64,000 bases of DNA from Clostridiaceae bacterium JG1575 (lineage in GTDB: Bacteria; Bacillota; Clostridia; Clostridiales; Clostridiaceae). The translations under genes and the position numbers were made by a program. The notes beneath the pieces were generated by a model, which was given only the letters and a program-made list of their open reading frames with translations, searched no databases and had not been told where the DNA came from. Within the stretch, counting starts at the first letter, position 1, and each line of letters starts with the position of its first letter. Below are positions 44,582 through 54,400 of this stretch, piece after piece. Where the stretch lies: contig LQGW01000031.1 of NCBI GenBank assembly GCA_002838815.1, positions 62,001-126,000 of the forward strand, written 5' to 3'.

Positions 44582-45133
44582 GTGGCGGATGCCCATACAA
44601 CAAAGCAGATTCTGGCTGATGAAATGAAGTCACTTATGGCAAGGAAATCCTTCGCGAAGATCACGGTGGGTGAACTTTGCGAGGCGTGCGGCATGAATCG
44701 AAAAAGCTTTTATTACCACTTTTTGGATAAATACGACTGCGTCAACTGGATCTTCCAAAATGAGTTTTTGGATCGCATTTCCCCCAAAGAATATGCGGAT
44801 CGCTGGGATCTGATGGTGGATCTTTGCACTTACTTGGATTCTGAGCGCAGCTTTTATCGGGAGGCCTTGACGGTGACCGGTCAAAATTCCCTGCGAGAAT
44901 ATCTCGCGCAAAACCTTCAGCCCCGTTTGGTGGTCTCTTTGTCCGGGGTGTTAAAAGAAGAAGAAAATAAGGCCTTTTATTCCTCATTCTTGGCGGATGC
45001 CTTTGTTGCTGCCGTCATCCGCTGGATTGCCGAAGACCATTTGCCCTTGCCTGATTTTTTAGCAAACATGCGCTCTATTTTATTGAAATGGGCCCATGAG
45101 GTCATTACGGATCTCGAAGAGGACCCCACCTAA
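44582..45133 (+). CDS. TetR/AcrR family regulator (DhaS-like type)
   Basis: A 183-residue regulator with helix-turn-helix ITVGELCEACGMNRKSFYYHF and a short ligand domain. It resembles the TetR at 11761 in layout and motif, so the two are probably related copies with different ligands. Start is GTG 44582 behind CAAGGAGGGATACCCC. A TATAAT box is about 45 bases upstream with a weak -35. Its target is not evident: neighbours are tRNAs and a convergent S1-domain gene. Confidence 0.85.
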   Translation: MADAHTTKQILADEMKSLMARKSFAKITVGELCEACGMNRKSFYYHFLDKYDCVNWIFQNEFLDRISPKEYADRWDLMVDLCTYLDSERSFYREALTVTGQNSLREYLAQNLQPRLVVSLSGVLKEEENKAFYSSFLADAFVAAVIRWIAEDHLPLPDFLANMRSILLKWAHEVITDLEEDPT

Positions 45134-45245
45134 GCTCTTTCCATCAAATGCGGACACATTGCTTCAGTTGTCCCTAGCCCCTGCCTTCCGCCTTTGATAG
45201 AATCAAGCTTGTGAAGCATTAAAACAATACTCTATCTCCTTTTTT

Positions 45246-45273
45246 CCGCCTTTATCAAAAGGCGGCTTTTTTT
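45246..45273 (+). terminator. Terminator after the TetR gene
   Basis: CCGCCTTT pairs with AAAGGCGG around a short loop, followed by C and seven T. Confidence 0.85.
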
Positions 45274-45327
45274 CGCCCAATGTCAAAGGACTCAAAGATC
45301 ATCCTTTGAGTCCTTTGACATTGGGCG
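45274..45327. repeat. 24-bp perfect inverted repeat
   Basis: Arms 45274-45297 and 45304-45327 match perfectly over 24 bases with a 6-base loop (ATCATC). No T-run follows on either strand. It lies directly downstream of the S1-domain gene (minus) and of the TetR terminator (plus). Confidence 0.85.
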
Positions 45328-45345
45328 ACCCTCCTGAGGGAGGCA

Positions 45346-45855
45346 TCAACCTCTTCTGCGCTTGACGTTGCCGCCGGTGTCTTGGCGGCGTTTGTATTCG
45401 GCCATCTTCTCTTCAGATTCCTTAGAGAAGCGGTTCATCATATCTTCAAAAGACTGCGGGCCTTTTTCCTGAGGCCGAGGGCGCCGCTCAAAAGAGCCCT
45501 CTTCACGGGGCCTAGCGTAGGGTCGCTTCTCAGAACCTCTTGAGTCTGCTGAACGGTCTATTCCCCGCATCTCTCGAGAGGGACGAGCCTCCCGAGAAGG
45601 CGTTCCTTCCCTGGCTTTGAGATCGGGATTGGCTTGCTTGATGGACAAACTGATCTTGCCGTTGGGTTCAATTCGTAGGACCTTGACCTTGATCTTGTCC
45701 CCTTCCTTGAGAAAATCCTTAATGTCTTTGACGTAGCTGTCTGCGATCTCAGAGATATGAACCAAGCCGGTTTCGCCATCCACCTCAATGAATGCGCCGA
45801 ATGTGGTGATGTTTACGATGGTTCCTTCCAGAATGGCTCCTTGTTCCATTGCCAT
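45346..45855 (-). CDS. S1 RNA-binding domain protein (YabR-like)
   Basis: A 169-residue protein: residues about 5-75 are an S1 domain (GAILEGTIVNITTFGAFIEV, GLVHISEIA, KVKVLRIEPNGKISLSIK), followed by a long, Arg/Glu-rich, probably disordered tail. The domain and position after divIC match B. subtilis YabR, a general RNA-binding protein whose precise role is unclear. ATG 45855 lies 14 bases after AAGGAGG, a long gap; ATG 45849 is the other choice. Confidence 0.88.
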   Translation of the reverse strand: MAMEQGAILEGTIVNITTFGAFIEVDGETGLVHISEIADSYVKDIKDFLKEGDKIKVKVLRIEPNGKISLSIKQANPDLKAREGTPSREARPSREMRGIDRSADSRGSEKRPYARPREEGSFERRPRPQEKGPQSFEDMMNRFSKESEEKMAEYKRRQDTGGNVKRRRG

Positions 45856-45951
45856 GGTGTTGAACGATTCCTCCTTGAATCTTTGGGTGATCGGGAAAGG
45901 GCTGCAGGGCAGTCGAGAGTGAGGGCTCATAGGATCGGCTGTAGTGGAGGG

Positions 45952-46269
45952 CTAGGGCTTAGTTTTTTGCGGCGGAGCGGGCTGGCTGGAGGGCTTCGAG
46001 GCGCTTCCGGGTGCCTCGATGGGCACCTCTCCGGGCTTGATCATTTTCAAGCGTTCCCGGGCCTGTTTTTCCAGGTATTCGGGCGAGTGGAGCTCCTGAA
46101 CCTTATGCTGCAGTCGAGTGTTTTCTTTCTTTAGTTCCTGCAAACGCGCCTCTTGCTCCTTGGTTTCCCGAAGAATGCGGTCCATACGAACCCGTTGGTT
46201 GGCAAACTGTACCAGGGCTGCAATGAGGAGCACCGCCACGAGCAGAAGCGTCCAGGGTTTGTTCTTCAT
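45952..46269 (-). CDS. Septum formation initiator (DivIC/FtsB-like)
   Basis: A 105-residue bitopic membrane protein: short inside tail, one membrane segment (about 6-22), then a coiled coil (MDRILRETKEQEARLQELKK) and a conserved end (PEYLEKQARERLKMIKPGEV). It should join FtsL and FtsQ/DivIB in the division complex. The last 25 residues are Pro/Ser-rich. The place between rqcP and yabR matches divIC of Bacillus. ATG 46269 follows AAAGGAGG. Confidence 0.9.
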   Translation of the reverse strand: MKNKPWTLLLVAVLLIAALVQFANQRVRMDRILRETKEQEARLQELKKENTRLQHKVQELHSPEYLEKQARERLKMIKPGEVPIEAPGSASKPSSQPAPPQKTKP

Positions 46270-46302
46270 AGCACGTCATTGCCTCCTTTGGGCAGTCGGG
46301 GG

Positions 46303-46560
46303 TTACTCGATGGCCTCTCCGGCCAAGAGCTCATAAAGCTCTGCGGCCTCGTCTTTGCGCACGGTTTCCTGAATGCGCAGCACCCGGGCCTTCACCGTTT
46401 TGGATGCATAAGTGATTTCAAGGATGTCGTCCACGGCGACCAAGGATCCGGCTTTGGCGGTTTTACCGTTGATAAAGACGCGCCCGGCATCGCAGGCTTC
46501 TTTGGCCACCGGACGCCGTTTGATGAGGCGAGACACTTTTAAAAACTTATCAAGACGCAT
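46303..46560 (-). CDS. rqcP: S4-domain RNA-binding protein, RqcP
   Basis: An 85-residue S4 domain (MRLDKFLKVSRLIKRRPVAK, GRVFINGKTAKAG, VDDILEI). RqcP (YabO) works with RqcH in ribosome quality control, aiding poly-alanine tailing on stalled large subunits. Position after mazG and hup and before divIC fits. It is the first gene of a three-gene operon with its own extended -10 promoter. Confidence 0.9.
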   Translation of the reverse strand: MRLDKFLKVSRLIKRRPVAKEACDAGRVFINGKTAKAGSLVAVDDILEITYASKTVKARVLRIQETVRKDEAAELYELLAGEAIE

Positions 46561-46645
46561 GAATAATTCCTTTTTCTCCTATAGGATGTACTGGTGGAGC
46601 AAAAAGCGGCAGCCGCTTTTTTTAACCTCCCCCTCTTCTATCCGA

Positions 46646-46654
46646 ATTATAACA
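46646..46654 (-). promoter_or_regulatory. Extended -10 promoter before rqcP
   Basis: Minus strand: TGTTATAAT (TG, one base, then TATAAT), about 90 bases upstream of rqcP; no good -35 box. Confidence 0.6.
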
Positions 46655-46673
46655 TTAAATATTCGCAAGTGCC

Positions 46674-46707
46674 CAAAAAACAAGCGGCTTCCCAGAAACA
46701 GGAAGCC
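46674..46707 (-). terminator. Terminator after the HU gene
   Basis: GGCTTCC pairs with GGAAGCC (46686-46692 with 46701-46707); after four unpaired bases a run of six T follows on the minus strand. Confidence 0.7.
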
Positions 46708-46732
46708 TCAAGTCGTACAACGAGCAATGGAT

Positions 46733-47041
46733 TTATTTCTTGGCGCGAGCCTTCTTCTTCGGAGCGGGCTTATTGACCATTCCTTTGAAGTCTTTTCCTG
46801 GCTTAAACACGGGGACCTTGGAAGCGGGGATCCGGATGGTTTCCTTGGTTCTGGGGTTTCTGCCTTCTCTTGCGGCACGTTCTCTAACCTCAAAGGTTCC
46901 GAATCCAACCAGCTGAACTTTCTCACCAGCTTCGAGAGCACCCATAACGGCATCCTTAAAAGCGTTGAGAGCCACTTCGGCTTCCTTTTTGGTCATGTTC
47001 CCGGATTCAGCAATTTTTGTGATCAATTCTGCTTTGTTCAT
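46733..47041 (-). CDS. hup: DNA-binding protein HU
   Basis: Nucleoid protein of 102 residues. Family marks: MNKAELITKIAE at the start, VQLVGFGTFEVRERAAREGRNP and ETIRIPASKVPVFKPGK with the DNA-bending Pro in the beta arm. The last ten residues are a basic Lys/Ala tail beyond the usual 90. ATG follows TAAGGAGG. It lies between mazG and rqcP, as in several Clostridia. Confidence 0.97.
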   Translation of the reverse strand: MNKAELITKIAESGNMTKKEAEVALNAFKDAVMGALEAGEKVQLVGFGTFEVRERAAREGRNPRTKETIRIPASKVPVFKPGKDFKGMVNKPAPKKKARAKK

Positions 47042-47254
47042 AGAACAATCCTCCTTAAAATGAGATGTACAAAGGCCTTAGACCTTTACATATCTCCATA
47101 ATGAATTAAAAATGGGATGAATACTAGATGCCGCCTTACTTTTAACACTAAATTTACATTCTAAGTGGTTTTATAGGCCGATTGAGCGCTTTTTTTTGCT
47201 TTTTTTGCACTTACGAGGCGGCGCTCCTCATAAAGGCGGTGCACCGTTTGGCGT

Positions 47255-48565
47255 TTATTCTGCATTTGCGCCCGTTGGAATTTTGGACCCTTGCGCCAAA
47301 TCTCGTATTTTTTGCTCAATCGCCTCTGAAAGCAAAAGCTCCGGCTGTTCCCCCAAGGCGTCCAAATACAGCGCCAATTCAAACGCCAAGCCTCCAAGGT
47401 CCCGCCGGGAGACTTTGGACTCTTGCACAAGCGTTAGGATGCGTGCTCGATGAACGTCGGGCGATTCTTTGGGCATGCCGAAATGTTTGGCCTTTTTTTG
47501 TAGCTCCACCGCCCGCATCAATGAAGGCATGGAGCGAGGAATGGCCTCCAAGGTCTCTTGAGCGCTCTTTGAGCCCTTCTCCACTCGTTTGATCTCTTCC
47601 CAGCGGTCCAAAACCTCCTGAGTATTTTTCGCGGGAGCGGACGAAAAGACATGGGGATGGCGTTGGATCATTTTGCTGTTCACGGTGCGCAGGACATCCC
47701 AGATGGAGAAGGCCCCTGCTTCCTGGGCGATGCGCGAATGAAGGAACACTTGCAGCAGGACATCCCCCAGTTCCTCGACCATCTCGTCCTGTTGCCCCAG
47801 CGCCAAGGCGTCGCTGGCTTCATAGGCTTCTTCGATGAGATAGCGGCGCAACGACTCATGGGTCTGCTCCCGATCCCAAGGACAGCCGCCCGGGCGGCGC
47901 AAGGTCGCAACGGTCTCATAAAAGTCCATAAAGCCCGGCAAGAGATCCTCTTTCTTAAGCCAAAGGCAAGCCCCCGGCTGCAAAAGATCGCTCTTTGCTC
48001 CATCTAGGCACCATTGCTCCAAGGGTTTTGACACAAAGGGCTCCTCTTGCTGTGGGAAAAAGCCCGTCAAAAGGGTTGAGGCCGGCAGCTGAGTGCCCAG
48101 GCGCTCCAACACCTCCTGAATCCGCGCCTCGGATTGAAGCTGTGTGATCCACAGATCCGCATGGGTGCTTCCTTCCAAAAAGCGAAGATCCTCGGCGCGA
48201 ACCTCCGTGTAATTCCTTGATACGGCCGCATCGGACAGACGCTGCGCCATGTGTTGCACCGAGGGTGCGGGGATTAAGGTGAAGGGGATGCCTTCTTTTA
48301 AAAGGTCCTGCGCCATGAAGCGAGCCTCTTCTTCCTTGCCGCAGGGCACCGCTAGGCACCAGGGACCCGCTTCTTTTTGAAGCGTTGCCAAAACGTCTTG
48401 TGCGTTTTTAGGGAGCACGTCAAAAAACAGCCCCCACTCTTGCAAAAACGCCTGCGCTTTGGTGTCTTCGCTCAAGAGAAACCCCTTGGTTTCCCTCATA
48501 ATGCTAAAGGCCTCAATGCTTAAAAACCGAAAATCCGAAAGGCCTAGCTCCACTAGATAATTCAT
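47255..48565 (-). CDS. mazG: MazG nucleotide pyrophosphohydrolase with divergent N-terminal domain
   Basis: A 436-residue protein. Residues about 205-420 contain the MazG domains: CPWDREQTHESLRRYLIEEAYEA and EELGDVLLQVFLHS with the metal-binding Glu/Asp set, then IQRHPHVF and the second, weaker repeat. The N-terminal 200 residues take the place of the SAM-dependent methylase domain of YabN, but its GPG-type signatures are not seen, so it looks degenerate. I start at ATG 48565, 10 bases after AAGGAG; a frame to 48679 exists. The enzyme hydrolyses noncanonical or excess NTPs. Confidence 0.9.
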   Translation of the reverse strand: MNYLVELGLSDFRFLSIEAFSIMRETKGFLLSEDTKAQAFLQEWGLFFDVLPKNAQDVLATLQKEAGPWCLAVPCGKEEEARFMAQDLLKEGIPFTLIPAPSVQHMAQRLSDAAVSRNYTEVRAEDLRFLEGSTHADLWITQLQSEARIQEVLERLGTQLPASTLLTGFFPQQEEPFVSKPLEQWCLDGAKSDLLQPGACLWLKKEDLLPGFMDFYETVATLRRPGGCPWDREQTHESLRRYLIEEAYEASDALALGQQDEMVEELGDVLLQVFLHSRIAQEAGAFSIWDVLRTVNSKMIQRHPHVFSSAPAKNTQEVLDRWEEIKRVEKGSKSAQETLEAIPRSMPSLMRAVELQKKAKHFGMPKESPDVHRARILTLVQESKVSRRDLGGLAFELALYLDALGEQPELLLSEAIEQKIRDLAQGSKIPTGANAE

Positions 48566-48760
48566 TTGCTCATCGCTCCTTGATGCTGCCACAAGGGTGC
48601 CCTTTGACTCCTTACCCTTGGGCTCCGGAAGGCGTTTTGCGGCGGATACTTTCATTGTACCAAAGATCCCCAAGAGCAAAATAAAAACCGGAACGAACCG
48701 CCCACTTGCTGGGCAATTCCTTCCGGGTGACTTTTTATGCTGCGCCTTCTATGGGAGCGC

Positions 48761-49981
48761 TTAAGGCTTGGACGTTTTTTCAGGGGCTTTCGTGTCCGAA
48801 GAAGTTCCCGTCGTTCCCTTCTGATTGGGAACGCTGAGCGCAGGCTTCTTCTCCACAGGGGCCATGTAAATTTTTTCAGGATACTTTTTCACATCGTATT
48901 CCTTATTCCAATCGGCAATGCTCGTGCGGATCGCTTCATCCTTCTTGGCGAGCATCAGCTGTTCTTTGACGATGTCCTTGACTTTGCGATACTCTCCCGT
49001 GGCATCCTGACGGATTTCATCCTCGAGGCCTCGGGTGATGGGCGCCGTACGCACCCGCTCCACCTTGATCAGGTGCCACCCAAACGTGGTTTTCACAGGA
49101 GCCGAGATTTCCTTGTCCTTTAATTGGCTGGCGGCCTTCATGAAGTCTGGGGCAAATTTCGTCGTCTCCCAGGGGACGTCGGAGAGGAAGCCTCCGGTCT
49201 TCACCGTTCCATCTTTACCGTATTCCTTGGCAATATCACTGAACTTAGCGCCCTGATCCAGCTTTTCCTTAGCTTCTTTGGCCTTTTTCTCAGCATCGGG
49301 AACCTCGGCTCCCCCAAAGAAAATATGGAATACTTCCGCCCCCGGGCCTACTCGGAACTGGTTTTCCTTCACTTCATTGTATTTTTTTTGAATCTCTTCG
49401 TCACTGACGGGGAGCTTTTCGCTGATTTTGTTGAGCAGCGCATCAAAACGCAGAGAGGTTATCACCTCTTCTTTGAAGCTTGCTTCTGTGTAGCCCGACT
49501 GCTTAAGGCCCGCTAAAAACTTCTCCTTGGAGCCGTACTGCTTTTCGTAGTCTGCGATGACTTTTTGGTATTCCTTCTCCATCTCCGGGCTGCTTTCTGG
49601 AATATTCATCTGTTTGGCTTTACGAAGCAGGACTTGGCTGTTGACTTTTTGGTCCAAAATCTTCGCCTTATCCTTTTGCAGGGCCGCCATGTTTTGTTGG
49701 ATCGCCGCTTCGCCGTATTGGGCGGTATAGCCTTTCAAAAGGCGCTGGAACTGATCCTCCACGTCCCCTTGCAGGACCTTGATGCCGTCCTTTCCTTGGG
49801 CCAAAACCACGTTGCGATCCAAGGTGGTGGGATGATTGGCTTGATCGGTGCCCGTGGCCACGGGCGCCGAGGAAGAATTACTCCCCGGCTTTGAGGGGTC
49901 TTGGGTTGATTTTTGGGGAGCGCAAGCGGCAAGAGACGCGGCCACAAGACAAGCCCCGAGAATTTTTTGATAAGTTTTCAT
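48761..49981 (-). CDS. PrsA/SurA-like peptidyl-prolyl isomerase lipoprotein
   Basis: Surface foldase of 406 residues. Lipobox SLAAC with Cys at about 20, a Ser/Pro-rich linker, an N-terminal SurA-like helical part (60-215), a parvulin domain (EVFHIFFGGAEVPDAEKKAKE, FSDIAKEYGKDG, TFGWHLIKVERV) and a long C-terminal helix plus Thr/Ser/Pro tail. It should help secreted proteins to fold. ATG 49981 follows CAAGGAGAAAATC. It lies directly downstream of a close paralogue (50134-51279), with a hairpin between them. Confidence 0.9.
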   Translation of the reverse strand: MKTYQKILGACLVAASLAACAPQKSTQDPSKPGSNSSSAPVATGTDQANHPTTLDRNVVLAQGKDGIKVLQGDVEDQFQRLLKGYTAQYGEAAIQQNMAALQKDKAKILDQKVNSQVLLRKAKQMNIPESSPEMEKEYQKVIADYEKQYGSKEKFLAGLKQSGYTEASFKEEVITSLRFDALLNKISEKLPVSDEEIQKKYNEVKENQFRVGPGAEVFHIFFGGAEVPDAEKKAKEAKEKLDQGAKFSDIAKEYGKDGTVKTGGFLSDVPWETTKFAPDFMKAASQLKDKEISAPVKTTFGWHLIKVERVRTAPITRGLEDEIRQDATGEYRKVKDIVKEQLMLAKKDEAIRTSIADWNKEYDVKKYPEKIYMAPVEKKPALSVPNQKGTTGTSSDTKAPEKTSKP

Positions 49982-50041
49982 CGTACGATTTTCTCCTTGT
50001 TTCACACCATGAAGTGCGATCGTTCTTTTGGCAATTCCGGT

Positions 50042-50081
50042 TCAAAGAAATACCACCTGTCGAACCGTGACAAGTGGTATT
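50042..50081 (-). terminator. Hairpin between the two PrsA-like genes
   Basis: AATACCAC/GTGGTATT plus TGTC/GACA arms with one mismatch; TTTCTTTG follows on the minus strand, so it may end or attenuate the upstream transcript. Confidence 0.6.
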
Positions 50082-50133
50082 ATACCGAAACGGCCTGGGA
50101 AATAGGTTACAATTCGGGGTTCCTTGACTTATG

Positions 50134-51279
50134 TTAGGGTTTGGGAACGCTGGTATTGGGAACGCTGGTATTTTGAGGCTTGGTCGTTTCTTCTTTCTTC
50201 GGGGGGTTCTTCATGGGGATTCGTTCGGGATGGCGCACCACATGATATTCCCTCTCCCACTCATCCAGCTTCTCGGCCATGCGCTTGGTGCGAAGATCCG
50301 AGAGCACCTTTTGCTGAATGTCGTCTTTCACGGTGATGGCTTTGCCGTCTTGGTTGCGGATCTCCGCCGTGAGCGGAAGAACGGTTTCTTTATCGATGAT
50401 ATGATCCACCATGATGATGTGCCAGCCAAAGGAGGTGAGCACCGGGGCTGAAATCTCTTTGTTCTTTAGCTTTTGAGCTTCCTTGACGAAATCTGCCCCA
50501 TAGTTTTTGCTGTCCCATTCAATGAAATCCAGGAACCCGCCCTTTTGAGCGGAAGTGTCTTTGCCGTATTCTTTGGCAATATCGGCAAAAGCTGCGCCCT
50601 TATCGAGCTTCGCCTTGGCTTCCTCTGCCTTTTTCTTGGCGTCGGGCACCTCCTTCTTGCCGAAGAAAATATGATAAACGTCCGCTCCGGGCTTATGCCG
50701 GTAGCTGGTGAGCTTATTTTTAGCATAGTAGGCGTTGATGTCCGTTTCCGTGGCTTTTAAATCCTTGGTAACTTCTTCCACCAGCTGATCTTGAACCATG
50801 TTCTCCAAAACCTCCGCCCGGTAGGATTCCTCCGTGTAGCCTGCCGCGATCAAGGCTTCTTTATAGCCCGCTTCACCTCGAGTTTTTTTGAAGTTTGCAA
50901 TCACTTCATCGGCCTTCTTTTTGATGGCGTCCGAATCCTTGGAGATTTTAAGGTCCTGAGCCTTCAAATTGAGAATTTGTTTTCTGAGGCTTTCATCCAT
51001 GATGCGGATTTTCTGCTGCTCTAGGGAATCCGCCATGGATTTTAAGGCTTCTTCGCCAAATTGAGCTTTGTAGGTGATGAGCATCTTTTCATAGCCATCG
51101 AGAACGTCTCCCATGGTGACTTTGATGCCGCGATCGCCCTCGGCCACCACAACGCCCCGCTCCTTAGCCTTGTCTCTGGCCTTGGCTTCATCGGTTTTCA
51201 CGACCAGTCCGCAGCCTGAGAGCACGGTGAGGGAAAGACCTAAAAGCAATGCCTGTACGAGTTTCTTTGATTTTTTCAA
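50134..51279 (-). CDS. PrsA/SurA-like peptidyl-prolyl isomerase lipoprotein (paralogue)
   Basis: A 381-residue lipoprotein foldase. Signal peptide with lipobox LSGC (Cys at about 23), SurA-like N-terminal helices, parvulin domain (DVYHIFFGKKEVPDAKKKAEE, FADIAKEYGKDT, SFGWHIIMVDHI) and a Pro/Thr tail with the repeat NTSVP-NTSVP, encoded by a 15-base tandem duplication at 50142-50171. Start: TTG 51279, 8 bases after CAGGAG, beginning MKKSKKLVQALLLG; GTG 51288 is too close to the ribosome site. It lies after mfd, where B. subtilis has spoVT. Confidence 0.9.
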   Translation of the reverse strand: MKKSKKLVQALLLGLSLTVLSGCGLVVKTDEAKARDKAKERGVVVAEGDRGIKVTMGDVLDGYEKMLITYKAQFGEEALKSMADSLEQQKIRIMDESLRKQILNLKAQDLKISKDSDAIKKKADEVIANFKKTRGEAGYKEALIAAGYTEESYRAEVLENMVQDQLVEEVTKDLKATETDINAYYAKNKLTSYRHKPGADVYHIFFGKKEVPDAKKKAEEAKAKLDKGAAFADIAKEYGKDTSAQKGGFLDFIEWDSKNYGADFVKEAQKLKNKEISAPVLTSFGWHIIMVDHIIDKETVLPLTAEIRNQDGKAITVKDDIQQKVLSDLRTKRMAEKLDEWEREYHVVRHPERIPMKNPPKKEETTKPQNTSVPNTSVPKP

Positions 51280-51471
51280 TGCAAACACTCCTGTTTTTCG
51301 GGGGACTCATGATGTGGATCCTGGGCCGCACTCCGTTTCATCACTCCGCAACCATTCACGGAGCATAACATGGTTCATTATAAAGGGTTTCGTTGACGCA
51401 TGCAACGATGGGACCGCGAGCTCATGTCCTGGCAGCGCCGGGCCGTCCCTTGGGGAACCCCCTTTGTGCCT

Positions 51472-54400
51472 TTAGGCGTCTTTATCCGAGGAGTTTTTCT
51501 CTTGGCTTGCCGTCAAGGCGTCCATAAAGCGGTTTAAATCGCGAATCAGCCGCTCCCGGTCCCCGCTGTGGTGGTAGAGAAATTGTGGGCGATCGGAATC
51601 CGTTCCGATTTGTACGCTGCGGGCGAAGTCTTGGATCACGGTTTCCACAAAGCACTGGGGCATCGATCGCTGGGAATCAAACGCAATGACGGCCGCGGTG
51701 CCCCGATCCCTAATCTCACTGACCCCCAGAGCCTTGGCCTTGGCGCGCAGCAAAGCCACATCCATCAAATGATAGGTTGGGTCTGGAATATCCGAGAACC
51801 GATCTTCCAGTTCCTCCTTGACGCTGAAGTAATCTTCCTTGGTTTCGATGGCGGCAATCTTTTTATAGACTTGGATCTTCAGTACCTCATCGGCAATGTA
51901 ATCCCTTGGGATGTATGCGTCGATGCGGATGTCCACCACCGTGTCGGGCGCATCAAGCGTTGCTTTGCCCGTGAGTTTTTTCACCGCCTCATCCAGCATA
52001 CGGATGTAGAGGTCATAGCCCACCGCCGCCATGTGGCCGTGTTGGGCTTTGCCCATCATGTTGCCCGCGCCCCGAATCTCAAGATCCCGCAGGGCGATGC
52101 GAAAGCCCGAGCCCAGTTCCGTAAAGTCCTTCAAGGCCCTCAGGCGCTTCTCAGCGACCTCTGTCAGCACCTTGTCGCGACGATAGGTCAGATAAGCGTA
52201 GGCGATACGGTTGGTGCGCCCCACCCGCCCCCGTAGCTGATACAGCTGGGAGAGTCCTAGTTTATCGGCATCGTGGATGAGAATGGTGTTGACGTTTGAA
52301 ATGTCCAGGCCGGTCTCCACAATGGTGGAGGAAACGAGCACGTCAAAGCGCCCTTCCATGAAGTCCACCATCACCGATTCCAGTTCCCGCTCACTGAGCT
52401 GTCCGTGGGCCACGCCAAAGGTCACCTCCGGGACCAGCTGCTGCAGGCGGGCCGCCATGGCATCGATCTCTTTGACGCGGTTGTAGACGTAATAGCACTG
52501 CCCGCTGCGGGCCTTCTCCCGCAAGATGGCATCGCGGATCAGCTGTTCATTGTACTCCACCACGTAGGTTTGAATGGGAAAGCGGTCCTCCGGCGGCGTC
52601 TCAATCAAGGAAATATCCCGGATGCCCGTCATGCTCATATTGAGCGTTCGGGGAATGGGCGTGGCCGAAAGGGTCAATACGTCGACGTTGTTCTTAAGTT
52701 CCTTCAATCGCTCTTTATGCCGCACGCCAAAGCGCTGCTCTTCGTCCACGATCAAAAGGCCCAAGTCCTTGAACTTCACGCCGCTGCCCAACAGCTTATG
52801 CGTGCCCACCAGGATGTCCAAATTGTCTTCTTTTAAGCGCTGGAGGCTCTCTTTGACCTGCTTGGCGGTGCGAAAACGCGAGATCATATCCACATTGACG
52901 GCGAATCCATCAAACCGGCGGCGGAAATTCTTATAATGCTGCTCGGCGAGAATGGTCGTGGGCACTAGCACCGCCACCTGTTTTCCGTCCATAACCGCCT
53001 TAAACGCGGCCCGCATGGCCACCTCCGTTTTTCCAAAGCCCACATCCCCGCACAACAGACGGTCCATGGCCCGAGGCGCCTGCATGTCTTTTTTAATCTC
53101 GGCCACCGAGGAGAGCTGATCCGGCGTCTCTTCGTGAGGAAACTCCTCTTCAAAAGCCCGCTGCCAGGGAGTGTCCGGACTGAATTCATACCCCTTCATT
53201 TGGCTGCGCTGAGCATAAAGGGCGACGATTTCCTGCGCCACCTGGTCCACATTTTGTCGGACTCGAGCCTTGGCCTTGGTCCATTCCTGCGTTCCCAGGC
53301 GTGAAACCTTGGGCGCGGCTCCTTCGTTCCCGATGTATTTTTGGATCAAATCCAGCTGGTCCACCGGGATGAACAGCCGATCGTTTTGGTCGTAGCTGAT
53401 TTCCAGATAATCCTTCAGAGCGCCTTGGCTCTCCATCTGCTTCATGCCACGGTAGATGCCGATGCCGTGATTTACATGGACGACGTACTGCCCATATTTG
53501 AGCTCATCAAAGGAACGGATCTTCTCAATTCCTTTTCCCTTAAAGCTTCGGCGCGGCTTTTTATTCTGGCTGCCTTCCCCAAACACTTCGGAATCCGAAA
53601 TGATCGCAAGGCGTGAGTCCCGAAACTCCACGCCACTTTTTTGACTGCCTTTGGTGATGAGGATGCGCCCAGGGGGCAGGTCCTTGATTTCTTCCTGATA
53701 CGCCACTTCAAGCCCCTCTTCGCGCAGCGCCTTCTCAAGACGCTCGCCCCGCTGACGGGTGCCCGACAAAACCACGGTGCGATAACCGTTTTTTTGCCGA
53801 TGCAAAAGGTCCTCCGTCAAAAGGGTCAACTGCCCATGGGCGTGGGGCACGGCGTGGCTTTCAAAATGAGCGAGGCTTTTGGGCGGCAGGTAAAAATCCG
53901 TCTTCAATAGATCCGACATGTTGATGGTGGTCAAGCCCCGCAGGCGGTGCAAAAGATCCGCGGGGGGAATCAGTAGGTCCTTTTGTCCCGCGAGGATTTC
54001 GCCCCGGGCCAAAAACGTCTCATACTGCTCATTAAATTCCAGCGCCGCGGATTCAAGCTTGCCCATGGTGCGCACCGAATCATCCAAAACCACAATCCCT
54101 TGGCCCAAATAATCCAGCATGGATTCAGGCTCATCGTAGAAATAGGGAAGATAAGAATCGATGGTTTCAAAGCTCCAGGTTTCATGGAGCGAGGTGAGGT
54201 TTTTCGCCACAATGCTCTTGATCTTTTCGAAGGCTTCTTCGCCCAAAAGCTTGCGAGTCTTCTTGTCACGCACCAAATCCTCCAGCTCCGACTCCATCCG
54301 GTCGCGTCCTTTTAAAAGACTGGCCTTGTCGATGATGATCTCCTTGCTGGGAAAAAGCGTGCATTCTTGGATGCGCTCCAGGGAGCGTTGGCTTTCGGGA

